From Geothrix sp. (GTDB taxonomy: Bacteria > Acidobacteriota > Holophagae > Holophagales > Holophagaceae): a stretch of DNA of 64,000 bases. Both the position numbers and the translations under genes were made by a program. Of the stretch, positions 1-8,334 are shown piece by piece (position 1 is the stretch's first letter; each line of letters begins with the position of its first letter). The notes beneath the pieces are model-generated. The model saw only the letters and a list, made by a program, of their open reading frames with translations, was not told the origin of the DNA and ran no database searches. Where the stretch lies: contig JAUXSE010000017.1 of the NCBI GenBank assembly GCA_030681515.1, positions 62,001 through 126,000 on the forward strand, in the 5' to 3' direction.

Positions 1-6
1 GTCTTT

Positions 7-711
7 ATGCCGTCAGCCCTCATGGCACTTCTTTCCGCCGTCAGCATCCTGGCCGCGGATCTCACCATCACCAGCCAGGTCACAGGGAAGGGCGCCCTGG
101 CCAAGAGCGGATCCCAGGTGCAGTACCTCAGCGCCTCCCGGATGCGCGTCAACTCCACCGGATCGAAGACGGACAGCCTGGTGGACTACGGGCAGGGAGT
201 CATCTACAGCATTGACCACGGGAAGAAGGTCGTCACCCGGATGACCTTCAAGGATATGCAGGAGGCCATGCAGTCCCTGGAGGAGCAGATGGCAGGCATG
301 CCCGAGATGGTGACGAAAATGATGTTCGGCGACGTGTCCGAAGTGAAGGTCGAACAACTCGGGGCCGACACGGTGCTGGGCCGCCCCTGCAAGAAAGTGC
401 GCATCACGCTCGGCAAGATGGTCCAGGAACTCAGCGTGGATCCATCCCTCCAGTTCCCGGTCAAGGACTACGCGAAAGCCATGTCCATGCTGAACCGCGC
501 CCCTGGCCAGATGGGCACCCTCCTCATGCGGGTGAACCAGGAAACCGCCAAGCTCAAGGGTGTGGCCCTGCGCACCCACGTCAGCGGCCTCATGGGCATG
601 GATGTGACCACCGAAGCCACGGCCGTATCCACCGCGCCCATCCCCGAATCCACCTGGGCGCTGCCCGCCGGCTACACGATGAAGGACGGCGGCAAGGAGT
701 TGAAAAGGTAA
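7..711 (+). CDS. Exported DUF4412-like protein
   Basis: The protein is 234 residues from the ATG used here. It begins with a hydrophobic stretch ending in a small-residue site (SILAAD), which looks like a signal peptide, so it probably acts in the envelope. The body, with a 'VDYGQGVIYSIDHGKKVV' segment followed by a Met- and Glu-rich helix, resembles DUF4412 proteins, which have no settled function. The frame is open to the first base of the window, so the true start may lie upstream. A strong terminator follows. The family match is from memory of the pattern and is only moderately sure. Confidence 0.6.
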   Translation: MPSALMALLSAVSILAADLTITSQVTGKGALAKSGSQVQYLSASRMRVNSTGSKTDSLVDYGQGVIYSIDHGKKVVTRMTFKDMQEAMQSLEEQMAGMPEMVTKMMFGDVSEVKVEQLGADTVLGRPCKKVRITLGKMVQELSVDPSLQFPVKDYAKAMSMLNRAPGQMGTLLMRVNQETAKLKGVALRTHVSGLMGMDVTTEATAVSTAPIPESTWALPAGYTMKDGGKELKR

Positions 712-737
712 TTTCGCGGCAATGGCTTAGACTGGAT

Positions 738-763
738 GGGGCCCTTCGCGGGCCCCTTCCTTC
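738..763 (+). terminator. Rho-independent terminator after the DUF4412-like gene
   Basis: A perfect GGGGCCC/GGGCCCC stem (738-744 and 750-756) with a TTCGC loop is followed by TTCCTTC. It lies between the first gene and xseB. The short T-rich tract is interrupted, so termination may be partial. Confidence 0.65.
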
Positions 764-772
764 GGATCCCCC

Positions 773-1012
773 ATGAGCGCCCAACCCTCCTTTGATGATG
801 GCCTCGACCGCCTGGAGGCCCTGGTGCAGCAGCTGGAATCCGGCAGCCTCAGCCTGGAGGAGGCCCTTGCCCGCTTCGAAGAGGGCGTGCAGCTGAGCCA
901 GGCCCTTCAGAAACAGCTCGCGGAAGCCCAGCGCAAAGTCGAGGTGCTCAAGGCCGGTCTGGGCGGCGAGTACCGGGCGGAGCCGCTGGACGATGCCAGG
1001 GAAGGCCGGTGA
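773..1012 (+). CDS. xseB: Exodeoxyribonuclease VII small subunit
   Basis: This 79-residue acidic helical protein is the usual size for XseB, the small subunit that binds in several copies to XseA to form the nuclease that degrades single-stranded DNA. The family pattern is clear: 'FDDGLDRLEALVQQLESGSL', then 'SLEEALARFEEGVQLSQ' and a basic-acidic coiled C-terminus. No xseA is present in the window. The stop codon overlaps the GTG start of ispA by four bases (GTGA), so the two are probably translationally coupled; xseB followed by ispA and dxs is a common bacterial gene order. Confidence 0.95.
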   Translation: MSAQPSFDDGLDRLEALVQQLESGSLSLEEALARFEEGVQLSQALQKQLAEAQRKVEVLKAGLGGEYRAEPLDDAREGR

Positions 1013-2037
1013 GCGGGGCCGCCACGCAGGTCCAGGGCGACCTCGACCGGCTTCTGCCGATGCTGGACACCGCGCTGGCCCGGTCTTTCCGGAACGGCGA
1101 AGCCGCCCGCCTGGGAGAGGCCGCGAGATACAGCCTGGAGGCTGGCGGCAAGCGGGTGCGCCCCGTACTCTGCCTGTTGGCCTGCGAGGCCGTGGGAGGT
1201 TCGGCGGAGATGGCCCTTCCCGGGGCCCTCGCCCTGGAGTACGTCCACACCTATTCGCTCATCCACGACGACCTTCCCGCCATGGACGACGACGACCTCC
1301 GCCGGGGGCGGCCCACGAACCACAAGGTCTTCGGCGAAGGCCACGCCATCCTGGCTGGTGATGCCCTGCTGACCGAAGCCTTCGGCGTATTGGCCTCCGC
1401 GGACCTGGAGCCCGCGAGGAGGGCCGAGGCGCTGACGCTGCTGGCGGAAGGCGCCGGCTGGCGCGGCATGGCCGGCGGACAGGCTCTGGACCTGGAGGCC
1501 GAAGCACGAGCGAAGGCCCACCGGCTCGCGAAGCGAGACGGCCCGAAGGGCGAGGCCCAGGGAGGCTCCGCCTCCACGAGAGCAGCGAGTGGGAAGGCGC
1601 TCCAAGAGGAGCGCCTGTCAGGCGGAGGGCCGAGTGAGGGTGAGCAGCTCGACGCCTACGACCTGGACCACCTCCGCCTCATCCACCGGCTGAAGACCGG
1701 CGCGCTGCTGCGCGCCTCCCTGGAGATCGGCGCCGTGCTGGGCGGCGCGGCCTCGGCGGAACGGGCCGCCCTCCGGGCCTACGGCGAGGCCATCGGCCTG
1801 GCCTTCCAGATCCAGGACGATATCCTCGACGCCACCGCCACGGACGCGGATCTGGGCAAGCGGGCCGGAAAGGACGCGGGCAGGGGTAAGATCACCTACC
1901 CTTCCCTTCTGGGCCTGGAAGGCGCCCGCAGGGCCCTGGACGAAGCCACCGAGACCGCCATATGCCAACTAGCCTCCCTATCCAACCGGAATTCCTTGGC
2001 AGCCTGGGCGCGATACCTGGCCCTGCGGGCCAAGTAG
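1009..2037 (+). CDS. ispA: Polyprenyl (farnesyl) diphosphate synthase with in-frame insert
   Basis: Trans-type prenyltransferase, 342 residues, condensing IPP with allylic diphosphates to make farnesyl (or geranylgeranyl) diphosphate for the pathway fed by dxs downstream. The first aspartate-rich motif is DDLPAMDDDDLRRG (residues about 86-99) and the second is QDDILDATATDADLGK (about 268-283); GKRVRP and HRLKTGALLRAS are also present. It starts with GTG, overlapping xseB. Between GGQALDLEAE and the LIHRLKTG motif lie roughly 45 extra residues rich in Arg, Lys, Gly and Ser, where relatives such as E. coli IspA have only a short loop. All catalytic motifs are intact, so the enzyme is probably active. 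Confidence 0.93.
   Translation: MSGAATQVQGDLDRLLPMLDTALARSFRNGEAARLGEAARYSLEAGGKRVRPVLCLLACEAVGGSAEMALPGALALEYVHTYSLIHDDLPAMDDDDLRRGRPTNHKVFGEGHAILAGDALLTEAFGVLASADLEPARRAEALTLLAEGAGWRGMAGGQALDLEAEARAKAHRLAKRDGPKGEAQGGSASTRAASGKALQEERLSGGGPSEGEQLDAYDLDHLRLIHRLKTGALLRASLEIGAVLGGAASAERAALRAYGEAIGLAFQIQDDILDATATDADLGKRAGKDAGRGKITYPSLLGLEGARRALDEATETAICQLASLSNRNSLAAWARYLALRAK
1507..1652 (+). repeat. Palindrome-rich in-frame insertion inside ispA
   Basis: The DNA coding for the extra ispA loop is packed with inverted repeats. AGGCGCTCC (1595-1603) and GGAGCGCCT (1608-1616) form a perfect 9-bp stem around AAGA; GGAGGC and GCCTCC flank TCC near 1561-1575; CTCGC and GCGAG flank GAA near 1524-1536. 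The insert keeps the frame and contains no stop. This is what a short palindromic element inserted into a coding loop looks like. The edges are judged from the protein and are approximate. Its vocabulary (GGAGGCTCCG, GCGAGG) is shared with the large element at 15.5 kb, but a common family is not proven. Confidence 0.6.
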
Positions 2038-2045
2038 GATCCCGC

Positions 2046-3971
2046 GTGAGCACGCCCGATAGCCCCTATCCCCTGCTCGATTCCCTGGCGGCCCCCCAGC
2101 AGATCCGCCACTTCTCCCTGGATCAGCTCGAACGGCTGGCCGCTGAAGTGCGCGGCTTCCTCATCGCCTCCGTATCCGAGACCGGGGGCCATTTCAGCTC
2201 GAATCTCGGCACGGTTGAATTGACCGTCGCCCTCTTCCACCACTTCGACTTCCTCCAGGATCGCATCGTGTGGGACGTGGGCCACCAGGCCTATCCCCAC
2301 AAGATCCTCACGGGCCGCAAGGACCGCTTTCCCACCCTGCGCCAGCATCACGGGTTGTCGGGGTTCCTCAAGCGCGACGAAAGCCCCTATGACCACTTCG
2401 GCGCGGGGCACGCCAGCACCAGCATCTCCGCGGTCCTGGGCATGGCCAAGGCGCGGGATCTCCAGAAGCGGGATCACGCCTGCATCGCCGTCATCGGCGA
2501 TGGTTCCATGACCGCCGGCATGGCCTTCGAGGCCCTCAACCAGGCGGGGTACCTGGTGGTGAAGAACTTCCTGGTGATCCTCAACGACAACGACATGAGC
2601 ATCAATCCCAACGTGGGGTCGCTCCAGGGCTACCTGAACCAGATCATGTCGGGCCAGTACTACCAGCGCTGGCGCGACCGCATCGAGCACGCCATCAAGG
2701 CCATCCCCCTGGAGGGCCTCAGCAAGGGCGTGGCCAAGGCCGCCAAGTGGAGCGAGGAGAGTTTCAAGCGCCTCATGGTGCCGGGCCTGCTCTTCGAGGA
2801 TCTGGGCTTCCGCTACATGGGCCCCGTCAACGGCCACGATCTGAACGCGACCTCGAAGGCCCTCGCCGAGGCCCGGGAGAAGATGAAGGATGGTCCCGTG
2901 CTGCTGCATGTGCAGACCAAGAAGGGCTACGGCTACGAGCCCGCCGTGCAGGATCCCCTGAAATGGCACGGCGTCACCGCCTTCGACGCGGAGGCCGGGG
3001 AGATCATCAAGATCACCGTGGACCCGATGAAACCTGCTCCGCCGAGCTACACCAGCGTGTTCGGCAAGACCCTGGTCGAGCTGGCGAAGACCGACGACAA
3101 GATCGTGGGCATCACCGCCGCCATGCTGGACGGCACGGGGATGAACCTCTTCCAGAAGGCCTTCCCGGACCGTTGCTTCGACGTGGGCATCGCCGAGCAG
3201 CACGCGGTCACCTTCGCCGCGGGTCTCGCGACCCAGGGCATGCGGCCAGTGGCGGCCATCTACAGCACCTTCCTGCAGCGCGGGTTCGACCAGGTGGCCC
3301 ACGACGTGTGCATCCAGGACCTGCCCGTGACCTTCGCACTGGATCGCGCGGGCATCGTCGGCGCGGACGGCCCCACCCACCACGGGCTCTACGATCTGGC
3401 CTACCTCCGCTGCCTGCCGAACATCGTGCTGATGGCCCCCAGGGACGAGAACGAACTGCGGCGCATGCTCATGACCGCCATCTACTGCGGGCACCCCGCG
3501 GCCCTGCGCTACCCCCGGGGCAACGGCCTCGGCGTGGCCCTGGAGGAGCCCATCACCGCCCTGCCCGTCGGGAAGGGGGAGCTGCTCCGGGAAGGCGACG
3601 ACCTCCTGCTCTGCGCCCTCGGCTCCATGGTGGATCCGGCCCAGCAGCTCGCCGAGACCCTCGCGGGCGAAGGCCTGTCCTGCGCGGTCATCAACGCCCG
3701 CTTCGTGAAGCCCCTGGATGCGCCCCTGATCCACGAATGGGCCCGGCACTGCAAAGGGGTGGTGACCCTCGAAGAAGGCTGTGCCCCCGGGGGGTTCAGC
3801 GGCGCGGTGGCGGAGTCCCTGGCGGATGCCCGCGTGCTCCGCCCCCTGCTCCGATGCGCCGTACCTGACCACTTGGTCCACCATGGAGATCCCAAGCGGC
3901 TGCTTGAGGAAGAGGGCCTGACCCCCCGGGCTCTGGAACATCGGATCCGGGAATTCGCCAGCCGCATCTAA
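2046..3971 (+). CDS. dxs: 1-deoxy-D-xylulose-5-phosphate synthase
   Basis: Thiamine-diphosphate enzyme, 641 residues from the chosen start, joining pyruvate and glyceraldehyde 3-phosphate to give DXP, the first step of the MEP isoprenoid pathway. Motifs include the substrate-site DVGHQAYPHKILTGR, the TPP/Mg motif GDGSMTAGMAFEALNQAG, NDNDMSI, and the transketolase-like DRAGIVGADGPTHHG. The frame is open to an ATG at 1962, but that would overlap ispA by 76 bp and add 28 residues unlike the family. The GTG at 2046, eight bases after the ispA stop, gives the expected N-terminus (STPDSPYPLLDSL) and is preferred. It is the last gene of xseB-ispA-dxs. Confidence 0.96.
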   Translation: MSTPDSPYPLLDSLAAPQQIRHFSLDQLERLAAEVRGFLIASVSETGGHFSSNLGTVELTVALFHHFDFLQDRIVWDVGHQAYPHKILTGRKDRFPTLRQHHGLSGFLKRDESPYDHFGAGHASTSISAVLGMAKARDLQKRDHACIAVIGDGSMTAGMAFEALNQAGYLVVKNFLVILNDNDMSINPNVGSLQGYLNQIMSGQYYQRWRDRIEHAIKAIPLEGLSKGVAKAAKWSEESFKRLMVPGLLFEDLGFRYMGPVNGHDLNATSKALAEAREKMKDGPVLLHVQTKKGYGYEPAVQDPLKWHGVTAFDAEAGEIIKITVDPMKPAPPSYTSVFGKTLVELAKTDDKIVGITAAMLDGTGMNLFQKAFPDRCFDVGIAEQHAVTFAAGLATQGMRPVAAIYSTFLQRGFDQVAHDVCIQDLPVTFALDRAGIVGADGPTHHGLYDLAYLRCLPNIVLMAPRDENELRRMLMTAIYCGHPAALRYPRGNGLGVALEEPITALPVGKGELLREGDDLLLCALGSMVDPAQQLAETLAGEGLSCAVINARFVKPLDAPLIHEWARHCKGVVTLEEGCAPGGFSGAVAESLADARVLRPLLRCAVPDHLVHHGDPKRLLEEEGLTPRALEHRIREFASRI

Positions 3972-3979
3972 GTAAAAAC

Positions 3980-4008
3980 TTGCGAACGCCCCCGGGGTTT
4001 CCTATGGT
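3980..4008 (+). promoter_or_regulatory. Sigma70-type promoter upstream of the gene at 4051
   Basis: TTGCGA (3980-3985) and TATGGT (4003-4008) are separated by 17 bp, just after dxs. A start near 4015 would give a leader of about 35 nt before the GTG at 4051. Assigned from sequence pattern only. Confidence 0.5.
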
Positions 4009-4050
4009 TGGACACACCAGCCCATTGGTGACCAAGCCCCCGAGGACTTC

Positions 4051-4953
4051 GTGAGGAATTGCCGCATCCGCGTATCCCTTCTGAGTGCCTTTCTCGGACT
4101 GTCCTCGTTGGCCCTGACCGCCCAGGCCTGGGATGCCGCGAGCCAGGCGCGCGGCTGGGCCAAGCAGGACAAGGACGATTCCTTCACGTTTTTTGATCCC
4201 GCCGCCAGGACGCTCCGCACCTGGACCCGGGACGGTGGGCTCTCGGGGAACCTGCCCCTCGCCAAGCTGGAGGAGACGCCGGACCGCTGGCTGCTCGATC
4301 CGCGGAACAACGCCTGGGTCGCCCACGGCCCGACGCTCACGCTATTCGACCGGACCGGCCGGAGCCTCAACAGCCTCAAGCTTCCCGCGGAGGTGGGGGA
4401 TGTGTGCTGGGACGCCAAGGGCTTCGTCATTTCGTACCGCACACCGGAACCCTACCTGGAGAAACGCGAATTCAAGGGCGGCGGCATCCTCTGGTCCTTC
4501 GGCGCCAAGCCCGCCAAGAGCGATGGCCCGGCCCCGCAGAACCGGCGGCCCATCCTCATGGACGATGCCGGCAACGTGCTGATGGCCGATGGCCGTTCCC
4601 TGAACCTGGCCATCCTGGACGGCAACACCGGAAGGAAAGTCGCCGAGATCAGCCTCAAGCTCCCCTCCGGCCAGGCGGCGCCCTCCCTTGAGGGCAATGC
4701 CCTCGATCGCGACCCCCTGGCGATGTGGCCGGGCAAGGGCGTGGTCTTCGCCACGGTGAAAGCCTCCCAAGTACCGGCGGCGGCCCGCGGAACCCTTCAG
4801 GGAGCGGTCCTGGCCCGCCTCGATCTCACCCACACCGCCCTGGAGTTCCTGCCGACGGGTCTGGATGAAACGCACATCCTGGTGGGCGTGCTGGATTCCG
4901 ACGCCGTGTTCGTCAACCCCAAGGGCGGGTTGATGCTGGTCAAGGTCAAGTAG
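4051..4953 (+). CDS. Exported protein of unknown function
   Basis: A 300-residue protein starting with GTG. The N-terminus has a basic start, a hydrophobic core (SLLSAFLGLSSLALTAQ) and a likely cleavage after AQA, so it is probably periplasmic. The body has recurring short stretches of the type 'NAWVAHGPTLTLFDRTGRSL' and 'NVLMADGRSLNLAILDGNTG', suggesting a beta-propeller or other repeated sheet fold reading out stored values. I do not recognise a family and see no catalytic motif. It has its own candidate promoter and is convergent with the 5'-nucleotidase gene, ten bases away. Confidence 0.7.
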   Translation: MRNCRIRVSLLSAFLGLSSLALTAQAWDAASQARGWAKQDKDDSFTFFDPAARTLRTWTRDGGLSGNLPLAKLEETPDRWLLDPRNNAWVAHGPTLTLFDRTGRSLNSLKLPAEVGDVCWDAKGFVISYRTPEPYLEKREFKGGGILWSFGAKPAKSDGPAPQNRRPILMDDAGNVLMADGRSLNLAILDGNTGRKVAEISLKLPSGQAAPSLEGNALDRDPLAMWPGKGVVFATVKASQVPAAARGTLQGAVLARLDLTHTALEFLPTGLDETHILVGVLDSDAVFVNPKGGLMLVKVK

Positions 4954-4963
4954 TCAGAACCTC

Positions 4964-6571
4964 CTATCTGGCCTGGTTCGCCACCCGTGTCCGGTCGAGG
5001 TAGGGGATCGTGCGCCAGGTGTTCGTGGGGGATGGATTCAGGGCCGGCCGGGCCAGCACGTATTCCAGAATGAGGTTCCGCTGGCTGGCGGGCGTGATGA
5101 ACTCCGGCGCCCCCGTGAATCCGATGGCCTCCATGTAGCCGCCCCCGCCCCGCAGGCGGTAGGTGGAGAGGGCCAGGGTGAAGGTCTGGTCCGGCTTCAC
5201 AGGTTGTCCCTGGTAGGCGAGCCTCAGCACCCGGCTGCCCGCGGGCTTCCCCAGATCCAAGGCGTAGGCCACGCCATCCACCATGTCGTAATTGTAGAAG
5301 GGCACCTCGCGGCTGTAGAGCTCCGGCTCCCAGCTGAAGGCATAGTGCCGCGCCCCATGTTCCAGATAGCGCTTCAACTGGTCCCCCGTGACGCGGATGC
5401 GAGCCACCTGGCTTTCATAGGGCGACAGCGCGTAGAACTGGCGCACGCTCGTCGGCCCCCTGGGGATGAAGATCTTCGGTCCGGGGCTCGCCGCGGCCGA
5501 TAGCTGCGCGCCCGTGGCCTGGCGCTGCACCTGGTGGATGAGCTGCATGAGGGGCGTGTCCTCCATCCGGGACCACCGGCTGTCGAGATCCACCAGCAGG
5601 TTCGTGGCGGACGTATCCAGGTAGCGGTCCGTGGCGGCGCGCAAGGCCGCCGTGAGGCGCAGCACCTCGGGATCGCTGGCCGTCTGGTCGTCTGGCTTCA
5701 ACAGCCGCCCCGAACTCGCCACCACCCGCCAGCGCCCCTTCTCCTGCCGGAGGTCCAGGTCCACCACGGCCAGGGCCCGGCCGTAGCATTGCGCCTGAAG
5801 GATGGGGATGCCCTTGTGCTCGATCTGCACCGCCTGATGGGTGTGGCCGGTGAACACGGCGTCGAGCCCCGGCACCTGGTCCACGAGACGGAGCGCCGCG
5901 TCCTCGTCCCCTTCCCGGCCCTCCAGGGTGCCGAGTCCCGAGTGCAGGATGGCGATCACGACATCGGCCTTCTCCTTCTCGCGGAGGCTGGGCACCAGCC
6001 TCCGCGCCGTGCCGACAATATCCTGGAAGACCAGCCCCGCGTAGTTCCCGGGCTCGGTCATGGAAGGGATCCGCGGCGTGGTGAAACCCACCAGGGCCAC
6101 GCGGACCCCCGCCACGGTCACCACGGTGTGGGCCGGGAACCCGGGCCTGCCCTTGATGTCCATGGTGTTGGCCGACAGGAAGGGGAACTTCGCCTGCCTC
6201 TCCACCTCGCGGAGCACCTCCAGGCCGAAGTCGTACTCATGGTTGCCCACGGTCATGGCGGCATAGCCCAGGGCATTCATGATCGCCACGCTGGGTTCGG
6301 GCAGGTCGCGGCGCAGGGTGTTCCGCACGTAGTTCAAAGGCTCGCCCTGGATCGTGTCGCCGCAATCGAGCAGGACCGTGTTCGGATTCAGGGCCCGCTG
6401 GCGGCGGATCAGGGTGGCGAGCTTCGCCCAGCCCTGGTGCGCGGGCTGGAGGCTGAAGGTCTCCTCGGCCATCACGTGGCCGTGCATGTCCGTGGTTCCA
6501 AGAATCTGAATCCGGGCCTCTTGGGCCTGGAGGCCCCACGCGATCAACAGGATCCAGAACCACTGCCTCAT
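4964..6571 (-). CDS. UshA-like 5'-nucleotidase / metallophosphoesterase
   Basis: A 535-residue exported enzyme of the bifunctional 5'-nucleotidase/2',3'-cyclic phosphodiesterase family. After a short signal peptide (FWILLIAWGLQAQ) come the dimetal ligands: TDMHGH, GDTIQG, GNHEYDFG, ILHSGLG and FTGHTHQ, all in the first 250 residues. The C-terminal half is the substrate-binding domain (NYDMVDGVAYALDL and STYRLRGGGGY). It should hydrolyse extracellular nucleotides to nucleosides and phosphate in the periplasm. It stands alone on the minus strand and is divergent from the gene at 6672. Confidence 0.9.
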   Translation of the reverse strand: MRQWFWILLIAWGLQAQEARIQILGTTDMHGHVMAEETFSLQPAHQGWAKLATLIRRQRALNPNTVLLDCGDTIQGEPLNYVRNTLRRDLPEPSVAIMNALGYAAMTVGNHEYDFGLEVLREVERQAKFPFLSANTMDIKGRPGFPAHTVVTVAGVRVALVGFTTPRIPSMTEPGNYAGLVFQDIVGTARRLVPSLREKEKADVVIAILHSGLGTLEGREGDEDAALRLVDQVPGLDAVFTGHTHQAVQIEHKGIPILQAQCYGRALAVVDLDLRQEKGRWRVVASSGRLLKPDDQTASDPEVLRLTAALRAATDRYLDTSATNLLVDLDSRWSRMEDTPLMQLIHQVQRQATGAQLSAAASPGPKIFIPRGPTSVRQFYALSPYESQVARIRVTGDQLKRYLEHGARHYAFSWEPELYSREVPFYNYDMVDGVAYALDLGKPAGSRVLRLAYQGQPVKPDQTFTLALSTYRLRGGGGYMEAIGFTGAPEFITPASQRNLILEYVLARPALNPSPTNTWRTIPYLDRTRVANQAR

Positions 6572-6604
6572 GCCGCCTCCGGGGTCTCCCCGCCAACCGA
6601 GGGT

Positions 6605-6633
6605 TGGATGGGGCCGACTTCAAGGGTAAACTT
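6605..6633 (+). promoter_or_regulatory. Sigma70-type promoter for the gene at 6672
   Basis: TTGGAT (6605-6610) and TAAACT (6628-6633) are 17 bp apart in the gap between the divergent nucleotidase gene and the gene at 6672. The same TAnACT -10 form recurs in this window (27726, 24437, 48980). Confidence 0.6.
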
Positions 6634-6671
6634 TCCCTTCATCCAAGGATGCCCTCTCTTTCGGAGTCCCC

Positions 6672-7136
6672 ATGCAAGAAGTCCAGATCAAGGCCCCCAA
6701 GCACGAATTCACGCTGCTTTGCGACGACATCCGCCAGGAGATGGGCGGCAAGACCTCGCTGATGGGCCTGTACGACCACCACATCGTGGTGCCCCAGGTT
6801 CCCTTCACCCTGCCCAAGGTGTGCTTCTACACCCGCTTCTCCCGCATGGACGGCCAGTTCAAGTTCGGCTTCTCCATCGTGAGCCCCACCGGCGACCGCA
6901 AGGACGTGATCCGCGACAGCGATGTGCAGATCCCCGATGGCGCCAAGGAAGGCACCTTCAATGTCATCGCCAGCCCCTTCGAGGTGACCGGCGAGGGCGT
7001 CTATGAGGTGATCATCGCCCTCACCAAGGGCGCCGACCGCTTCGAATACGTCTACAAGTTCGCCATCTCCGACGCCAGCCGCCTCCAGGCCGAGTACGAA
7101 AAGGCCATGGCCGAGGCCGGGCAGGTCGGGAACTGA
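6672..7136 (+). CDS. Conserved cytosolic protein of unknown function (DUF6941-like)
   Basis: A 154-residue soluble protein without signal or membrane segment. It begins 'MQEVQIKAPKHEFTLLCDDI' and contains 'FTLPKVCFYTRFSRMDGQFK'. Alternating hydrophobic residues suggest a beta-sandwich followed by an acidic C-terminal helix. The pattern resembles DUF6941 proteins, which have no known role; this match is tentative. It has its own promoter and a strong terminator, so it is a single-gene unit. The start has GGAG ten bases upstream. Confidence 0.75.
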   Translation: MQEVQIKAPKHEFTLLCDDIRQEMGGKTSLMGLYDHHIVVPQVPFTLPKVCFYTRFSRMDGQFKFGFSIVSPTGDRKDVIRDSDVQIPDGAKEGTFNVIASPFEVTGEGVYEVIIALTKGADRFEYVYKFAISDASRLQAEYEKAMAEAGQVGN

Positions 7137-7141
7137 GTCCT

Positions 7142-7230
7142 AGCTGTCAGCCATCAGCTGTCAGCCATCAGTGCGGCGCCCCGGTGGGGCGCCGTTTCTT
7201 TTAGACTGATAGCCGATAGCCGATAGCCGA
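7142..7230. repeat. Short tandem repeats flanking a terminator
   Basis: Two 15-bp units of AGCTGTCAGCCATC type (7142-7171) lie left of the terminator hairpin, and CCGATAG units (about 7205-7228) lie right of it. With G-U pairing the two arms can pair (TCAGCCATCAG against CTGATAGCCGA), extending the terminator stem. It is one of several short-period hairpin elements in this window. Confidence 0.5.
7174..7202 (+). terminator. Rho-independent terminator
   Basis: CGGCGCCCC (7174-7182) pairs perfectly with GGGGCGCCG (7186-7194) around a GGT loop and is followed by TTTCTTTT. It ends the unit at 6672-7136. Confidence 0.9.
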
Positions 7231-7237
7231 GAGCCCC

Positions 7238-8236
7238 ATGAACCGCTACGCCAAGCAGCGCATTTTTCTCGGCCGCGAGGCGGACGAGGCCCTGCGCTCC
7301 AGGCGCGTGGCCGTTCTCGGCCTCGGGGCCCTGGGCTCCGTCATCGCGCCCTGGCTGGCCCGGGCGGGGGTGGGTCACCTCACCCTCATCGATCGTGACC
7401 TGGTGGAGCAGTCCAACCTCCAGCGCCAGCTGCTCTACAACGAATCCGATCTGGGCCGCCCCAAAGCCGAGGTTGCGGCGGAACGCTTGTCCGACTCCAA
7501 TTCGAGCATCGAATTGGAGCCAGTGGTGGCCGACCTCACCAGCGGCAACGCCCGCGAGCTGCTGGCGGGCCACGACCTCATCTGCGATGGCACCGACAAC
7601 TTCGAGGCCCGCTTCCTCATCAACGACATCGCCATCCTCACGGGCACGCCCTGGATCTACGCCGGCGCCATCGGCGGCGAAGGCGTGATCTGGCCCTTGA
7701 ACCCGCCCCGCACGCCCTGCCTGCGCTGCCTCATCGAGGAGCCCCCCGCGGGCGGCGATGTGGATACCTGCGACAGCGCGGGCGTGCTGGGCCCCGCCGT
7801 GGGCATCATCGCCAGCTGGGCGGCGCTGGAGGCCATGAAGGTGCTCACGGGAAAGGTGCCCCATGCCGACCTGGCGCGGTTCGACTTCTGGAACGATGAG
7901 CGCCAGTTCCTGAAGCCGCCGAAAACCCGCTGCCGCTACTGCACGGACAGGATCACCGAATTCCTGGACGCGCGCTGGAGCCTCAAGGCCAGCCCCCTCT
8001 GCGGCCTGGAGGGTGTCCAGATCCGCGTGAACCCGCCCGGAAGGCTCGACCTCGGCATCTTGAAGGATCGCCTCGAAACCCGCACCCACAGCCCCTGGAA
8101 GCAGGCCGGAATGATGCTCAAGGGCCGCGACGGCGCCGACGAGATCACCCTCTTCGCCGACGGCCGCGCCCTCGTCCACGGCCCCATGACCCCCGAGCGG
8201 GCCCGGAGCTGGTACACCGAGGTGGTGGGGTGCTGA
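7238..8236 (+). CDS. ThiF/MoeB/HesA-family adenylyltransferase
   Basis: An E1-like enzyme of 332 residues that would adenylate the C-terminal glycine of a ThiS/MoaD-type sulfur carrier. The Rossmann start VAVLGLGALGSVIAPWLARAGVG (written here in part), the LIDRDLVEQSNLQRQLLY segment with the Arg-Gln pair, GTDNFEARFLIND, and a zinc site of CLRC and CRYC pairs are all visible. It is longer than typical MoeB (about 250) with a C-terminal extension after CRYC that looks like a small beta domain; no rhodanese domain is evident. A MoaD-like carrier is encoded at 34939 and could be a partner. The last codons overlap an rdgB remnant. Confidence 0.88.
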   Translation: MNRYAKQRIFLGREADEALRSRRVAVLGLGALGSVIAPWLARAGVGHLTLIDRDLVEQSNLQRQLLYNESDLGRPKAEVAAERLSDSNSSIELEPVVADLTSGNARELLAGHDLICDGTDNFEARFLINDIAILTGTPWIYAGAIGGEGVIWPLNPPRTPCLRCLIEEPPAGGDVDTCDSAGVLGPAVGIIASWAALEAMKVLTGKVPHADLARFDFWNDERQFLKPPKTRCRYCTDRITEFLDARWSLKASPLCGLEGVQIRVNPPGRLDLGILKDRLETRTHSPWKQAGMMLKGRDGADEITLFADGRALVHGPMTPERARSWYTEVVGC

Positions 8237-8334
8237 CACTGCTCCTCGCCTCCCGCAACGCCGGCAAGCTGCGGGAATTCGCCGCGCTGCTCCCGGACCT
8301 GCAGTTCGTGCCGTGGCCCGCGGGCGCGCCGTGA
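8230..8334 (+). pseudogene. Truncated duplicate of the rdgB 5' end
   Basis: A 34-codon frame opens with GTG overlapping the stop of the ThiF-family gene and reads 'LTLLLASRNAGKLREFAAL', then a segment ending 'WPAGAP', then TGA. It is a diverged copy of the start of the intact rdgB that follows ('ILLASSNQGKLAEFRQL', ending 'WPTGAP'), including the substrate-binding SxNxGK motif. Its TGA overlaps the GTG of intact rdgB in another frame. It cannot make an enzyme; it may serve as a translated leader that couples rdgB to the gene upstream. Confidence 0.8.

Noticed and set aside
1896-3941. A 681-codon frame antisense to dxs
   Set aside because: Fully covered by the well-supported dxs gene; composition is that of a GC-driven shadow.
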